Program-made: the position numbers and the translations under genes | Part shown: one piece after another, positions 1-8,316 of the stretch | Layout of the letters: every line of letters starts with the position of its first letter | Position numbering within the stretch: the first letter of the stretch is position 1 | Source: CAVPGP01 sp963704025 | GTDB lineage: Bacteria; Actinomycetota; Thermoleophilia; Gaiellales; Gaiellaceae | Assembly (NCBI GenBank): GCA_963704025.1 | Contig: CAVPGP010000001.1 | Coordinates: 744,001-808,000, forward strand | Reading direction: 5' to 3' | DNA length: 64,000 bases | The notes under the pieces: generated by a model | Told to the model about the DNA's origin: nothing | Database searches by the model: none | What the model saw: the letters and a program-made list of their open reading frames with translations, nothing else

Positions 1-1144
1 CCTCGCGCGGAACGAGGCCGAGGAAGACGATCGGCAGGACGACGAGCAAGGCGACGAGCGACGCCGTCCGCGCCTCCCGCGAGAGCGCGCCGAGCAGCGC
101 CCCGAGCGCGCCCAGCGAGGCACCGACGAGCAGCAGCGCCAGCACCAGGAGCGGCAGCCGGCTCCACGGCTCGCCGCCGGTGACGCCTCCCAGCTCGATG
201 ATCGCGCCGAAGGCGAGCGCGACGCCGAGGCCGAGCGCCGCCGACACGACCGCCGCCAGCGCCACCTTCGCCGTCACGAGGCGGCCGGGCGTCACGAGCC
301 CCCGCGTCAGCCGGCCGAGCACGTTCTCGTCCCGCTCCGCCGCGAGCGCCCCGGCCGCGAGCACGAGCGCGAGGAACGCAAGCGTCAGTGCGAGCGCATA
401 CGCCTGCACCTGGGCGGAGAGGAGCGCGGTGCGGCCGTGCTCCGGCCGCTCCACGAGCTCGATCGGATGCGCCGTCGCCTGGAGTGCGCCGTCCGTCTGG
501 TTCAGCGCCAGCCGCGCCGTCCGTACGAACTCCAGCAGCCGGTCCCGCTCCGGCCCCGGCGGCTGCCCGCGCAGGAGCCGTTCCGCGCCGTGGAGCCCGA
601 GCAGGTCGAAGCTCCGGCCGAGGAAGTCGCCGCGGCCGCCCTCGCGGATCAGCCTGACGTAGCGCAGGTTGGAGTCGATGTAGGCCTGCTGAAGCTCCCG
701 GTTGAGGTTGAAGACAAGCGCCTGCACCTGCTGGCGCACGCGGTCGGAGAGCCCGCCCGTCGAGGTCTCGAGCTCCAGCGTCGGACTCTCCGTCATCAGC
801 TTCAGGCGGGTGACGAACCCGGGCGGGACGGTGACCGTTGCGATCACCTTGCCGTTCTCGAGCTCGCGTCGCGCCTCGTCGGCGTCGAGCCGGACCAGGC
901 GCACCTCCGTTGCGACCCGGTCGATCGTTCCCTGCACGTCGAAGCGCCGCCCGGCGAGGGTCAAGGTGGCCGGCAGTCCGTCCTCGTCGACGAGGGCCAC
1001 GCGCGGCTTCGAGCTCGCGTAGCCGGCAACGAGCCCGACGAGGGCGGCGATCAGCAGCGGGTAGAGGACGAGGATCGCCAGCAGCACCGGCGTCCGCCGG
1101 AGCACGCGCAGATCCTTCGCGAGCAGGAGGAGGACCGACCTCAA
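1..1144 (-). CDS. ABC-2 type transporter permease, 3' end cut by window edge
   Basis: Reading the minus strand from a TTG at 1144-1142 gives an open frame of about 381 codons that runs off the window. The TTG overlaps the TGA of the ATPase gene (TTGA), so the two are translationally coupled. After about 17 residues comes one hydrophobic segment (LLAILVLYPLLIAALVGLV), then a long soluble, extracellular-type stretch of roughly 220 residues, then several closely spaced Leu/Val/Ala-rich membrane segments. This one-TM, large loop, many-TM layout is that of ABC-2 family exporter permeases (ABC2_membrane_3/YhgE-like). There is no ATG near the start. With the ATPase upstream it should form an efflux complex; the substrate cannot be told. 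Confidence 0.8.
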   Translation of the reverse strand, partial: MRSVLLLLAKDLRVLRRTPVLLAILVLYPLLIAALVGLVAGYASSKPRVALVDEDGLPATLTLAGRRFDVQGTIDRVATEVRLVRLDADEARRELENGKVIATVTVPPGFVTRLKLMTESPTLELETSTGGLSDRVRQQVQALVFNLNRELQQAYIDSNLRYVRLIREGGRGDFLGRSFDLLGLHGAERLLRGQPPGPERDRLLEFVRTARLALNQTDGALQATAHPIELVERPEHGRTALLSAQVQAYALALTLAFLALVLAAGALAAERDENVLGRLTRGLVTPGRLVTAKVALAAVVSAALGLGVALAFGAIIELGGVTGGEPWSRLPLLVLALLLVGASLGALGALLGALSREARTASLVALLVVLPIVFLGLVPRE

Positions 1145-1752
1145 ACGACCTCGCCGTCGAGGAGGTGGATCGACCGGTCGGCGATCTCGGCGGCCTCCTC
1201 CTCGTGCTGCGTTGCGAAGACCGCCCCGCCGCCCTCCGCGCGCAGCTCCACTATCAGGTCGAGCAGCAGCCGCCGACCCGCGGGATCGAGCGACGCGGTC
1301 GGCTCGTCCAGCAGCAGCGCGCGCGGCGAGCCGAGCAGGGCGAGCGCCACGCTGAGGCGCTGCCGGTTCCCCACCGAGAGCCGCTCGCTCGGGGTTCGGT
1401 CGGCCGGCAGCCCGAAGCGGGCGAGCAGCTGCCCGGCGGCCACACCCGGCTCGGGCTCGCCCTCGAGCCGTGCAAAGAGCTCGAGGTTCTCCCGCGCCGA
1501 CAGGCGCCCGTAGTGCGACGCCCGCTGCGGCGCCCAGCCCACCTTCGCCTCGAGCACGACCGTACCGGCCGTCGGGCGAAGCGCACCGGCGAGCAACGCG
1601 AGCAGCGTCGACTTGCCGGCGCCGTTGGGCCCGAGCAGGGCGATCACCTCGCCCCTGTGGAGCTCCAGGTCCGTGGGACGGAGGGCGACACGGGAGCCCC
1701 GAATCCCCGAGGGGTAGTCGCGCGCGATCCCGCGCGCCGTGATCAGGCTCAC
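1141..1752 (-). CDS. ABC transporter ATP-binding protein
   Basis: A 203-aa nucleotide-binding subunit. Visible motifs: Walker A GPNGAGKS (about residues 41-48), signature-like LSVGNRQRLS, Walker B with D-loop LLLDEPTASLDP and the H-loop in FATQHEEE. The GTG start at 1752 overlaps the stop of the upstream AI-2E gene (GTGA), and its own stop overlaps the TTG start of the permease downstream. At 203 aa it is short but complete for the CcmA/ABC-2 ATPase class. It is cytosolic and powers the ABC-2 permease encoded next. The signature has Asn where Gln or Met is usual; the substrate is unknown. Confidence 0.9.
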   Translation of the reverse strand: MSLITARGIARDYPSGIRGSRVALRPTDLELHRGEVIALLGPNGAGKSTLLALLAGALRPTAGTVVLEAKVGWAPQRASHYGRLSARENLELFARLEGEPEPGVAAGQLLARFGLPADRTPSERLSVGNRQRLSVALALLGSPRALLLDEPTASLDPAGRRLLLDLIVELRAEGGGAVFATQHEEEAAEIADRSIHLLDGEVV

Positions 1753-2942
1753 CCGCGCGCGGCCGCAGGAGGCTCGTGCGCCACCGGCTCGACCTCGACG
1801 GGGACGGCGGCCGCATCGGCGTCCGACCAGCGCTCGAGACTCACCCGCCGGCCGAAGAACTCCCACGTCGCACGGGCCGCCGCGAGCAGCGGCAGCGCCA
1901 TCAGCGCGCCCGCGAGGCCGTAGACCTCGCCGCCGACAAGCAGCCCGAAGATGACGAGCAGCGGATGGAGCCGCAGCGCGCTGCCCATCACGTTGGGCAC
2001 CACGACGTGGCCCTCGATCTGGTGGATGGCGAGGAAGAGCAGCGCGACCCAGATCGCCGACACCGGATCGACGACGAGCGCGTAGATCAGGGGCGGAATC
2101 GCGCCCAGCCACGGCCCGAGGTACGGGATCACCTCGGTCACGGCGACCCAGGCGCCGAACAGCAGCGCATACTTCTCCCCGTTCGGCATCCACCCGAACA
2201 CCCCGAGCAGCCAGATGCCGACCCCGGCGCTCGTGCCGATGATCAGCGAGAGCAGCAGCTGCCCCTTCAAGTAGCTGCTGAGCGCCTGCTGGATCTGGAT
2301 CACGAGGGAGTCCTCCCCCTCCCCCGGCGGGAACCGCCGGTCGACGGCACGGGTGAAGCGCGGCATGTCGAGCAGCATGTAGATCGAGATCACGATCAGG
2401 AGGACGAGCGTGAAGAGCGTCTTCCCGATGGAGACCGCGGCGCCCTCGGCGAAGTCGACGACGCGGGTCGTGTACTTGCCGACGTCCCGCTCGCGGATCC
2501 GCTTCACGGCTCGGTGGCCGCGCTCCTGCACCTTGATGCTGCTCAGGTGGTGGGCGTTCAGCCAGCGCTGCAGCCGGTCGACGTCCCGGTCGGCGTCGAC
2601 CTCCGGGGGCTGTCCGCGGACGACCGTAAAGTACTCGTCGACCCGATTGGCGGCCGACTTCGTCTGATCGACGACGACGGTCGCGAGCGCAGCGATGGCG
2701 ACGATCAGCGCAGCGGCGAAGCTCAGATACACGATCGCGACTCCGATCCCGCGTGGGAGCCGCAGCGCCTGCAGCGCGCGGACGAGCGGGTCGAGCAGGA
2801 GCGCCAGAACGGCCGCCACCAGGAAGATGAAGACGACGTGACCGGCCGCCATCGCGATCGCCCACGTCAGCACGAGCAGGAGCGGCAGGCCGACCAGCTG
2901 GATCCAGCGCGGGATCTCGATCTTCGTCGGACCGGCACTCAT
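1749..2942 (-). CDS. AI-2E family transporter (PerM/YdiK type)
   Basis: A 397-aa polytopic membrane protein. The start is taken at the ATG of MSAGPTKIEIP; a GTG further upstream would add about 42 non-conserved residues. It has an N-terminal pair of membrane helices, a soluble middle segment with charged helices (about residues 100-170), then a block of helices containing the family hallmark PYLGPWLGAIPP and a conserved IHQIEGHVVVPNVMG stretch near the C-terminus. The family (Pfam AI-2E_transport) includes AI-2 exporters and Na+/H+ antiporter-like members, so the substrate is open. The C-terminal tail is Ala/Pro/Glu-rich. It is the first gene of a coupled three-gene unit with the ABC exporter. 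Confidence 0.88.
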   Translation of the reverse strand: MSAGPTKIEIPRWIQLVGLPLLLVLTWAIAMAAGHVVFIFLVAAVLALLLDPLVRALQALRLPRGIGVAIVYLSFAAALIVAIAALATVVVDQTKSAANRVDEYFTVVRGQPPEVDADRDVDRLQRWLNAHHLSSIKVQERGHRAVKRIRERDVGKYTTRVVDFAEGAAVSIGKTLFTLVLLIVISIYMLLDMPRFTRAVDRRFPPGEGEDSLVIQIQQALSSYLKGQLLLSLIIGTSAGVGIWLLGVFGWMPNGEKYALLFGAWVAVTEVIPYLGPWLGAIPPLIYALVVDPVSAIWVALLFLAIHQIEGHVVVPNVMGSALRLHPLLVIFGLLVGGEVYGLAGALMALPLLAAARATWEFFGRRVSLERWSDADAAAVPVEVEPVAHEPPAAARG

Positions 2943-3131
2943 GCTGAGGACGATCGTACCGCCCTCGTCCTCTCGCTCCGGCCGCCCGGCTGGGACTGGT
3001 CCTGGGAGGCCGACGGGGCGCTCGCGCTCGACCGTCACGAACTCTGGGTCGAACCCGTTTCGACGTCCCACGTTGCCGTGTCACAAGGTGCGTCCTTGCG
3101 ACCCCGGGAGAGCCACGCTAGGGTCCGCCCA

Positions 3132-3911
3132 ATGCCTCGGCCGCCCAAGGCAGCTCATGCCGTGCGCGCGGCACGCCGTCGCCGCGAGACGCACAGCACC
3201 TACCGGCTCCGCCGTGGCGTCGCGCTGCTCGCAGTCGCCGCTGCCGCAACGGTGACGATCGTGCTCGCGGTCGGCGCCGGTGAGGCGTCGCCCGTCAAGA
3301 CGTCCGCGCCGGCTCCCGCGCAGCGGCTGCTGCCGGCCGGGCCGCCGAGCCCGCAGGTCGTCGCCCAGATCGGCTCGCTCCACCTGCAGCTGCCCGTCCC
3401 GCAGAGCCGCCTGACCGCGGTGGGCTACCGCGCCGGCACCGACGGCTCGCTCTCGCTCGACCCCGTCGGCACCCAGGCGAACGCGGGCGTCCTGACGCGG
3501 CTGCTCCGGAAGGTCGTCGGCGGCAGCTCAGCGAAGCTCCGCTGGTACGCACTGGCGCCGGGCTCTCCGAGAAGCGCGCTGGACGTGGGCGCCTCACCCG
3601 GCACCGACGTCTACTCGCCGGTCGACGGCACGGTGGCGGCCATGACCCCGTACGTGCTCGACGGCCGCTCGTACGGCGTCCGGATCGACCTCCAGCCGGC
3701 GAACGCGCCTTCCATCGTCGTCTCGCTGACCGGGGTGCGGCCGGACCCGGCGCTGACGGTGGGCTCGCCTGCCGCCGCGGCGACGTCGAAGCTCGGCTCG
3801 GTGCTCGACCTGTCAGGCGTGCAGAAGCAGGCGCTCGCCCGGTACACGCAGGACGCAGGGAATCACGTCACCGTCGAGGTGCACCCCGCCGCAACGCTGG
3901 CGCTGCGCTGA
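3132..3911 (+). CDS. Membrane-anchored protein with degenerate M23/LytM-like domain
   Basis: A 259-aa protein. Basic residues (RAARRRRETHSTYRLRRG) precede a single hydrophobic segment (about residues 30-47), giving a signal-anchor, then an Ala/Pro-rich linker. The C-terminal half contains DVGASPGTDVYSPVDGTVAAM and SYGVRIDLQ, which match the apGtpVyapadGtV core of M23 (LytM) endopeptidases. The zinc-ligand motif HxxxD that should precede this core is absent (SALDVGA instead), so it is probably not a peptidase and may act as a non-catalytic LytM factor at the envelope. Its TGA overlaps the CTG start proposed for the next gene. Confidence 0.65.
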   Translation: MPRPPKAAHAVRAARRRRETHSTYRLRRGVALLAVAAAATVTIVLAVGAGEASPVKTSAPAPAQRLLPAGPPSPQVVAQIGSLHLQLPVPQSRLTAVGYRAGTDGSLSLDPVGTQANAGVLTRLLRKVVGGSSAKLRWYALAPGSPRSALDVGASPGTDVYSPVDGTVAAMTPYVLDGRSYGVRIDLQPANAPSIVVSLTGVRPDPALTVGSPAAAATSKLGSVLDLSGVQKQALARYTQDAGNHVTVEVHPAATLALR

Positions 3912-4684
3912 AGCTTCTCTTCGTCGCAGACGTGGTCGGCGCGCCCGGACGCAAGGCCGTCGAGGAGCGGCTGCCCGCGCTGCGCGACGAGCTCGGCGCC
4001 GCGTTCTGCATCGTCAACGGCGAGAACGCCGCCGACGGCCGCGGGCTGACGCCGAAGCTGGCGGAGCGGATCCTGGCGGCCGGAGCCGACGTGATCACGC
4101 TCGGCAACCACACGCTGGCGCGCAGCGAAATCCTCCCGTACCTCGAGCAGTCGGACCGCGTCGTGCGCCCTGCGAACCTCTCACGCTGGGTCCCCGGCCG
4201 AGGGCTCACCGTCGGGGTGGCGCGCGACGGGACGCGCGTGGCCGTCATCAACGTGATGGGCAAGCTCTTCCTCGATGTCGCCTGCGGGCCGTTCGAGCTG
4301 ATCGACGATCTGGTGGAGGAGGCCCGCGCCGCGGCGCCGGTGATCTTCGTCGACATGCACGCCGAGGCCACGAGCGAGAAGGTCGGGCTCGCGCGGTACC
4401 TCGACGGGCGCGTGACCGCGGTGATCGGAACGCACACGCACGTGCAGACGAACGACGCGCGGGTGCAGCCGAAGGGGACGGCGGCTGTCACGGACGCGGG
4501 CATGACCGGCCCACACGACTCGGTGATCGGGGTCGAGGCGTCGCGCGCGATCGAGCGCATGCGCTCGGGGATCTACGCCCGCTTCGAGCCGGCGCACGGC
4601 GACGTGCGGATCGAGGGCGTCCTCGTCGACTGCGCGACGGACGGCCGCGCGACCGGGTGCGAGCTGGTGCGCGTCGCGGTCTGA
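3908..4684 (+). CDS. ymdB: YmdB-family metallophosphoesterase (2',3'-cNMP phosphodiesterase)
   Basis: A 258-aa protein of the TIGR00282/YmdB family. Metal-binding signatures visible are NGENAADG, LGNHTL, DMHAE and GTHTHVQTND. The family starts MK(I/L)LFIGDVVGxxGR, and the Asp of that motif is a metal ligand. Here KLLFVADVVGAPGR is preceded only by CTG at 3908; the first GTG (3932) would delete the Asp. I therefore choose the CTG start, which overlaps the stop of the upstream gene (CTGA). YmdB enzymes hydrolyse 2',3'-cyclic nucleotides and influence biofilm and sporulation decisions in Bacillus; that role is known for the family only. The gene ends just before a repeat array. Confidence 0.85.
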   Translation: MKLLFVADVVGAPGRKAVEERLPALRDELGAAFCIVNGENAADGRGLTPKLAERILAAGADVITLGNHTLARSEILPYLEQSDRVVRPANLSRWVPGRGLTVGVARDGTRVAVINVMGKLFLDVACGPFELIDDLVEEARAAAPVIFVDMHAEATSEKVGLARYLDGRVTAVIGTHTHVQTNDARVQPKGTAAVTDAGMTGPHDSVIGVEASRAIERMRSGIYARFEPAHGDVRIEGVLVDCATDGRATGCELVRVAV

Positions 4685-4702
4685 CCGCCCGGACGAGCAG
4701 GT

Positions 4703-4776
4703 CGCTGGGTTCATTTCGCTGGATCCATTTCGCTGGGCTCATTTTCCTAGGACCGATCCCTAGGACCCATCCCTAG
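4703..4776. repeat. Short tandem repeats flanking intergenic element A (14 bp x3, 13 bp x2.4)
   Basis: On the plus strand three 14-mers follow one another exactly (4703-4716, 4717-4730, 4731-4744) with consensus CGCTGGRYYCATTT. They are followed by 13-mers CCTAGGACCGATC (4746-4758) and CCTAGGACCCATC (4759-4771) and a partial third unit. The arrays fill the space between ymdB and the 3' side of element A. Similar but unrelated-in-sequence arrays follow the other three copies of the element. Confidence 0.9.
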
Positions 4777-4848
4777 CCCCCACCCACCCGGGGATCACCC
4801 GAGGGTAGACGCCTCGCGCGCACGTGTCTGCAACGAATCTGGAACTTC
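4777..4848 (-). repeat. Dispersed intergenic element, copy A (divergent copy)
   Basis: Read on the minus strand, this stretch has the TTCCAG box (4844-4839), then CAGACA, 17 nt, TACCCT (promoter-like), then a GGGTG...GGGTGGGTGGGG G-rich end. Copies B (39660-39757), C (46550-46652) and D (52096-52188) share the box, the TANNNT centre and the G-rich end. In copy A the first half is read through by the glycosyltransferase gene, whose last about 17 codons lie in it. The terminal CCCCACCCAGGGTGGGG hairpin of the other copies is degenerate here. Confidence 0.6.
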
Positions 4849-6015
4849 TTCGTCCGCTCGGCGGCGCGCCGGCCGGAGCGGGCGCACGAGCGCGACGAGC
4901 AGCGCGACGAGGACGACGTCTCGCACGAGCACGAGCCACGAGGCGTACGCGTCGAACTCGAGCGCGAGCCGCCAGTAGCGAAACGGGAACCACAGCTGCG
5001 TCAGCACGAGCGCCGCCGCCAGGAGCGCCCAGGCAGCGCGCCTCCCGGCGACGGCGACGAGCGGCACGATCCAGATCAGGAACTGCGGCGACAGCACCTT
5101 GCCGAGCGCGACGAACGCGACCACGACGGCGGCCGCGTACCGCGCCAGGCGCTGCGGGTCGGCAGGCCCCCGTGCGAACGCCACCCACAGGGCGACGAGC
5201 ACGAACGCCTGCAGCAGCGTCTGCAGCACGGCGAGCACCCGCGGGAGCGAGCCGGCGAGATTCTGCGAGCCGTGCCCGGAGTGCATGGTGATCCCGAGCC
5301 CGAATGCCTGATGCGCGGCGAGGAGCACGCCGGCGCCGAGGCTCTCGATCTGCAGCGGACGGCTCGACTGCCGCGCGAAGCCGTCCCAGACGCCGCCCGG
5401 CGACAGGATCACGAACGGCAGCACGACCACGCAGAGCGCCAGCGCGAACGCGCCGAGCACGAGCAGCCCTTCGCGCCCGCCCCGGTGCTTCCACGCCGCG
5501 ACGACGGCGAGCGGCAGGAGCAGCACCGGATAGAGCTTCACGGCGGTGCCGAGCCCGAGCACCGCGCCCCCGAGCCGCCAGCGGCCGGACAAAAGCGCGG
5601 CGAGAGCCGCCATCGTCACCGCGGCCGCGTAGAGGTCGAAGCGCGTCAGCACCACCGACCCGAGCAGGAGCCAGGCTCCGGCGACGAGCGCGAGCGGCAC
5701 GACCGGCGGAGCCCGCAGCGCGCGGACGCAGAGCGCCGTGAAGAAGACGAGCGCGACCCCGCTGACCAGCATCAGCCATTCGAACACCGCGCGGTAGGAG
5801 CGGCCGCCGCCGTCGAGGAGCGCGGGCACGACGAAGGCCGGCAACGCGCCGGGCGGGTACTCGACGCCGAAGTCCCGGTACGGCACCTTCCCGTCGGTCA
5901 TCCAGTTCCCGTACTTCTCGTAGACGGGGGTGTCCACGACCTGCTTGTGCCGGTAGAAGCCGACGTGGAGCAGCCCCCAGACGACGAGGAAGGCGACGGC
6001 GCACACCGCCGCCAC
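4795..6015 (-). CDS. GT87-family (DUF2029) polyprenyl-phosphate mannosyl/glycosyltransferase
   Basis: A 406-aa integral membrane protein of about ten hydrophobic segments. A conserved stretch after the first helix (YGNWMTDGKVPYRDFGVEYPP) carries the acidic pair typical of GT-C enzymes such as PimE and other DUF2029 proteins. RFDLYAAAVTM and AVKLYPVLLLPLA are further family landmarks. These enzymes transfer sugars from polyprenyl-phosphate donors on the outer face of the membrane. The start is a GTG (VAAVCAV). The gene lies 10 nt after a second membrane glycosyltransferase and after gtrA, so a lipid-linked sugar pathway is likely. The last residues (EEVPDSLQTRAREASTLG) are encoded inside repeat element A, suggesting the original stop was displaced. 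Confidence 0.8.
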   Translation of the reverse strand: MAAVCAVAFLVVWGLLHVGFYRHKQVVDTPVYEKYGNWMTDGKVPYRDFGVEYPPGALPAFVVPALLDGGGRSYRAVFEWLMLVSGVALVFFTALCVRALRAPPVVPLALVAGAWLLLGSVVLTRFDLYAAAVTMAALAALLSGRWRLGGAVLGLGTAVKLYPVLLLPLAVVAAWKHRGGREGLLVLGAFALALCVVVLPFVILSPGGVWDGFARQSSRPLQIESLGAGVLLAAHQAFGLGITMHSGHGSQNLAGSLPRVLAVLQTLLQAFVLVALWVAFARGPADPQRLARYAAAVVVAFVALGKVLSPQFLIWIVPLVAVAGRRAAWALLAAALVLTQLWFPFRYWRLALEFDAYASWLVLVRDVVLVALLVALVRPLRPARRRADEEVPDSLQTRAREASTLG

Positions 6016-6025
6016 GGAGCGGACG

Positions 6026-7801
6026 TCAGACCGTGACAGGCGCCGCGACCTCCCGATCGTCCGGCTCCGCGACCACCTCGACCACCGGCGGGGCAGCCGC
6101 CGGGGCCAGCACGACGAAGGCTGCGAAGGGGAAGAACCACGGGATGTAGAGGTAGAACCAGTGCGTCAGCACGAGCTCGAAGCCGAGCAGCAGCACCGCG
6201 GTCAGCGCGGCCAGCTGAAACGGCGACTTGCGGCGCGGCAGAAACGCGAATGCCCCGGCCGCGGCCAGCAGCATCGCCTCGAGCACGCGCTGCACCAGCT
6301 GCAGGTCGGGGATGCCGGCCGCGTGGTACTGCCGCCAGTCCCAGAGCGAGAACGGCGACTCGCGCCCGATCTGCCAGCCGAGCGTCCGGTCCCAGAAGAC
6401 CCGCGCGGCATGGACAGGGTCGGGCTCCAGCAGGAAGACCCAGAACGCGAGCGCGCAGGCCAGGAGGAACCCGAACGCGAACCGTGCGAGCTGCGGGCGC
6501 CTCGGCTCCGGATAGGTCGCCCACAGCGGCACGAGCAGGAGCGCCGCGAACTTCGTCCACCCCGCGAGCCCGACGAGCGTCCCCCGCGCGGTCGGCGACG
6601 AGACGAGCCAGAACCCCCAGATCAGGAACGCCGGCATCACGGCGTCGTTCGTGTTCGAGTTCGAGACGTACTGCGTGAAGGGGTACGCCGCCCAGGCGAA
6701 CGTCAGCGTCACGGCCAGCCGCTGGCCGCCGAAGCGCCGGCCCACGAGCCAGAGGCCTGCAATGCAGATCAGGTCCCAGAGCACGGACGTGACGTGCGCG
6801 GCCGGCAGGTCGTCCCACTTCCCCGTCCAGCCCTTGATCAGGTAGCCGGGCACGTAGGCGATGTAGGAGACCGGCCCGTACGTGTCGCCGCGGTCGTTCG
6901 ACGCCTCGCAGCGCCCGTTCGTCTGGATCCGCTCGCGGATCTCGCCGTCGGAGTCCGCCTGGCCGCACGGCTTCAGGTCGCCCTGGATGGGGAAGTGGCC
7001 GTACGGGCTCTGCCCATGGACGATCCGATCGGCGCCGATCACGCCGGCATAGCCGACGTCGATCACGTTCGATGCGCGCGCGTTGAGGCCGATTCGGAAG
7101 CCGAGCAGGAAGACCGTCGCGGCCGCCAGCACCCACACAGGCCAGACGGGGCGCACCGGCGCGCCTCGCCCGCGCCACGCGGCCCAGCCCGCGCGGCCGA
7201 TCAGGTAGACGAGCGGCGGGTAGGCGAGCGGGACGGATGTGAAGATGTCGCCCCGGTTGAAGAACCAGAGGCTGACGGAGAACGAGAGGAGCACGAGCAG
7301 GTCGAGGTTCCGGAGCGAGAACGGCCGCCGCAGGTCGGCCAGGCCCACGAGGAAGACGAGGCAGAGCCCCAGCCAGACGGGGTAGCTGTTGATCTTCCGC
7401 CCGCCGAACGCGCCGTCGCCCCCGCGGGCCATCTTCCACGCCACCTGCGGCCCGGTCCACGCCTCGACGACCTCGCCGGTCGAGTCGTTCACCTTGCCCA
7501 GCGCGATCTCACCCGCAAGTCCAGACCAGACCTTCACCGTCCAGAAGCCGTCCTTGAACGTCGCGTCGGTGGCGGGATTCGGTGGATAGCGGTCGAGCCA
7601 GCTCCGCACCTTGGGCAGTGCGAGGAAGAACGTCGTCGCCTCGTGGCTCGTCAGCCTCGGCTGTTGCGGCGTCGGCGCGAACGGCGTCTCGATCAGCCGC
7701 CCCTTGGCGTCGTAGACCGGCTGCGAGGGCGTCGTCGCCGCGAGCGCCGCGGGGGCGAGGAACGACGCCGCGAGCAGGGCGAGGGCGACGAGCCGCGTCA
7801 C
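6026..7801 (-). CDS. Polytopic membrane protein, GT87/GT-C-like, with N-terminal extracytoplasmic domain
   Basis: A 591-aa protein. The GTG start (7801) overlaps the gtrA stop (GTGA). An N-terminal signal peptide (LVALALLAASFLAPAALA) is followed by about 110 residues containing FWTVKVWSGLAGEIALGKVN and GEVVEAWTG, a PepSY-like pattern. Then come a dozen membrane segments with YPPLVYLIGRAGWAAWRGR, GADRIVHGQSPYGHFP and NDAVMPAFLIWGFWL, resembling GT-C glycosyltransferases. It is probably a sugar transferase using lipid-linked donors, partnered with GtrA (donor flipping) and the GT87 gene next door. The exact reaction is unknown. The joined N-terminal domain is unusual. Confidence 0.7.
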   Translation of the reverse strand: MTRLVALALLAASFLAPAALAATTPSQPVYDAKGRLIETPFAPTPQQPRLTSHEATTFFLALPKVRSWLDRYPPNPATDATFKDGFWTVKVWSGLAGEIALGKVNDSTGEVVEAWTGPQVAWKMARGGDGAFGGRKINSYPVWLGLCLVFLVGLADLRRPFSLRNLDLLVLLSFSVSLWFFNRGDIFTSVPLAYPPLVYLIGRAGWAAWRGRGAPVRPVWPVWVLAAATVFLLGFRIGLNARASNVIDVGYAGVIGADRIVHGQSPYGHFPIQGDLKPCGQADSDGEIRERIQTNGRCEASNDRGDTYGPVSYIAYVPGYLIKGWTGKWDDLPAAHVTSVLWDLICIAGLWLVGRRFGGQRLAVTLTFAWAAYPFTQYVSNSNTNDAVMPAFLIWGFWLVSSPTARGTLVGLAGWTKFAALLLVPLWATYPEPRRPQLARFAFGFLLACALAFWVFLLEPDPVHAARVFWDRTLGWQIGRESPFSLWDWRQYHAAGIPDLQLVQRVLEAMLLAAAGAFAFLPRRKSPFQLAALTAVLLLGFELVLTHWFYLYIPWFFPFAAFVVLAPAAAPPVVEVVAEPDDREVAAPVTV

Positions 7802-8230
7802 CGTCGTCTGAACGACCAGAGCTTGTTGCCGACGAAGTTGAGCGGCGTCACGAGCACGATCGCGACCGCCTGCGCGAGGATCTTCCCGACGCCGAAGGCG
7901 ACGAGCAGGCGGAGGATGAGCGAGGTTCGCCGCGAGCGACAGGAGCGCGACGAGCAGGAAGCGCATCCCCTGGTAGGCGAAATGCCCCCGCTGATGGCGG
8001 AACGTCCAGAGTCGGTTCCACAGGTAGTTGTTCGTGACCGCGACGAGGAACGAGCAGGTCGCCGCCGCGAGGTAGTGGAGCCCGGCGCCGCGCAGGAGCG
8101 CCGTGTAGACGGCGAGGTTGACGACGTAGCCGGAGGCGCCGACGGCGCAGAACTTCGCCAGCTGGACCCAGTTCTGCGGGCGCCGCAGCGCCCGCGCGGC
8201 ACGGGTCGAGAGTGCGGCGGACCGGTCCAC
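7798..8230 (-). pseudogene. GtrA-like family protein, frameshifted
   Basis: GtrA proteins are small four-TM flippase-like partners of membrane glycosyltransferases. The N-terminal two thirds (AKFCAVGASGYVVNLAVYTALL, NNYLWNRLWTFRHQRG) read in one frame from GTG 8230. The C-terminal part (LLVAFGVGKILAQAVAIVL, NFVGNKLWSFRRR) reads in another frame ending at TGA 7798. The switch lies near 7915-7930, where AACCTCGCTCATCCTC would need two more bases (or one fewer). Both halves are well conserved, so this is either a recent frameshift or a sequencing indel. The second half ends in a GTGA overlap with the glycosyltransferase downstream, as expected for an intact operon. Confidence 0.8.
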
Positions 8231-8316
8231 GCGGCGAGCCTACCTAGGCCGCGATGCCGAGCACGTCGTCCGGGCGGAGACGCACAATGCCGCCTCCCAG
8301 CTCGACTGCGAGCGCC

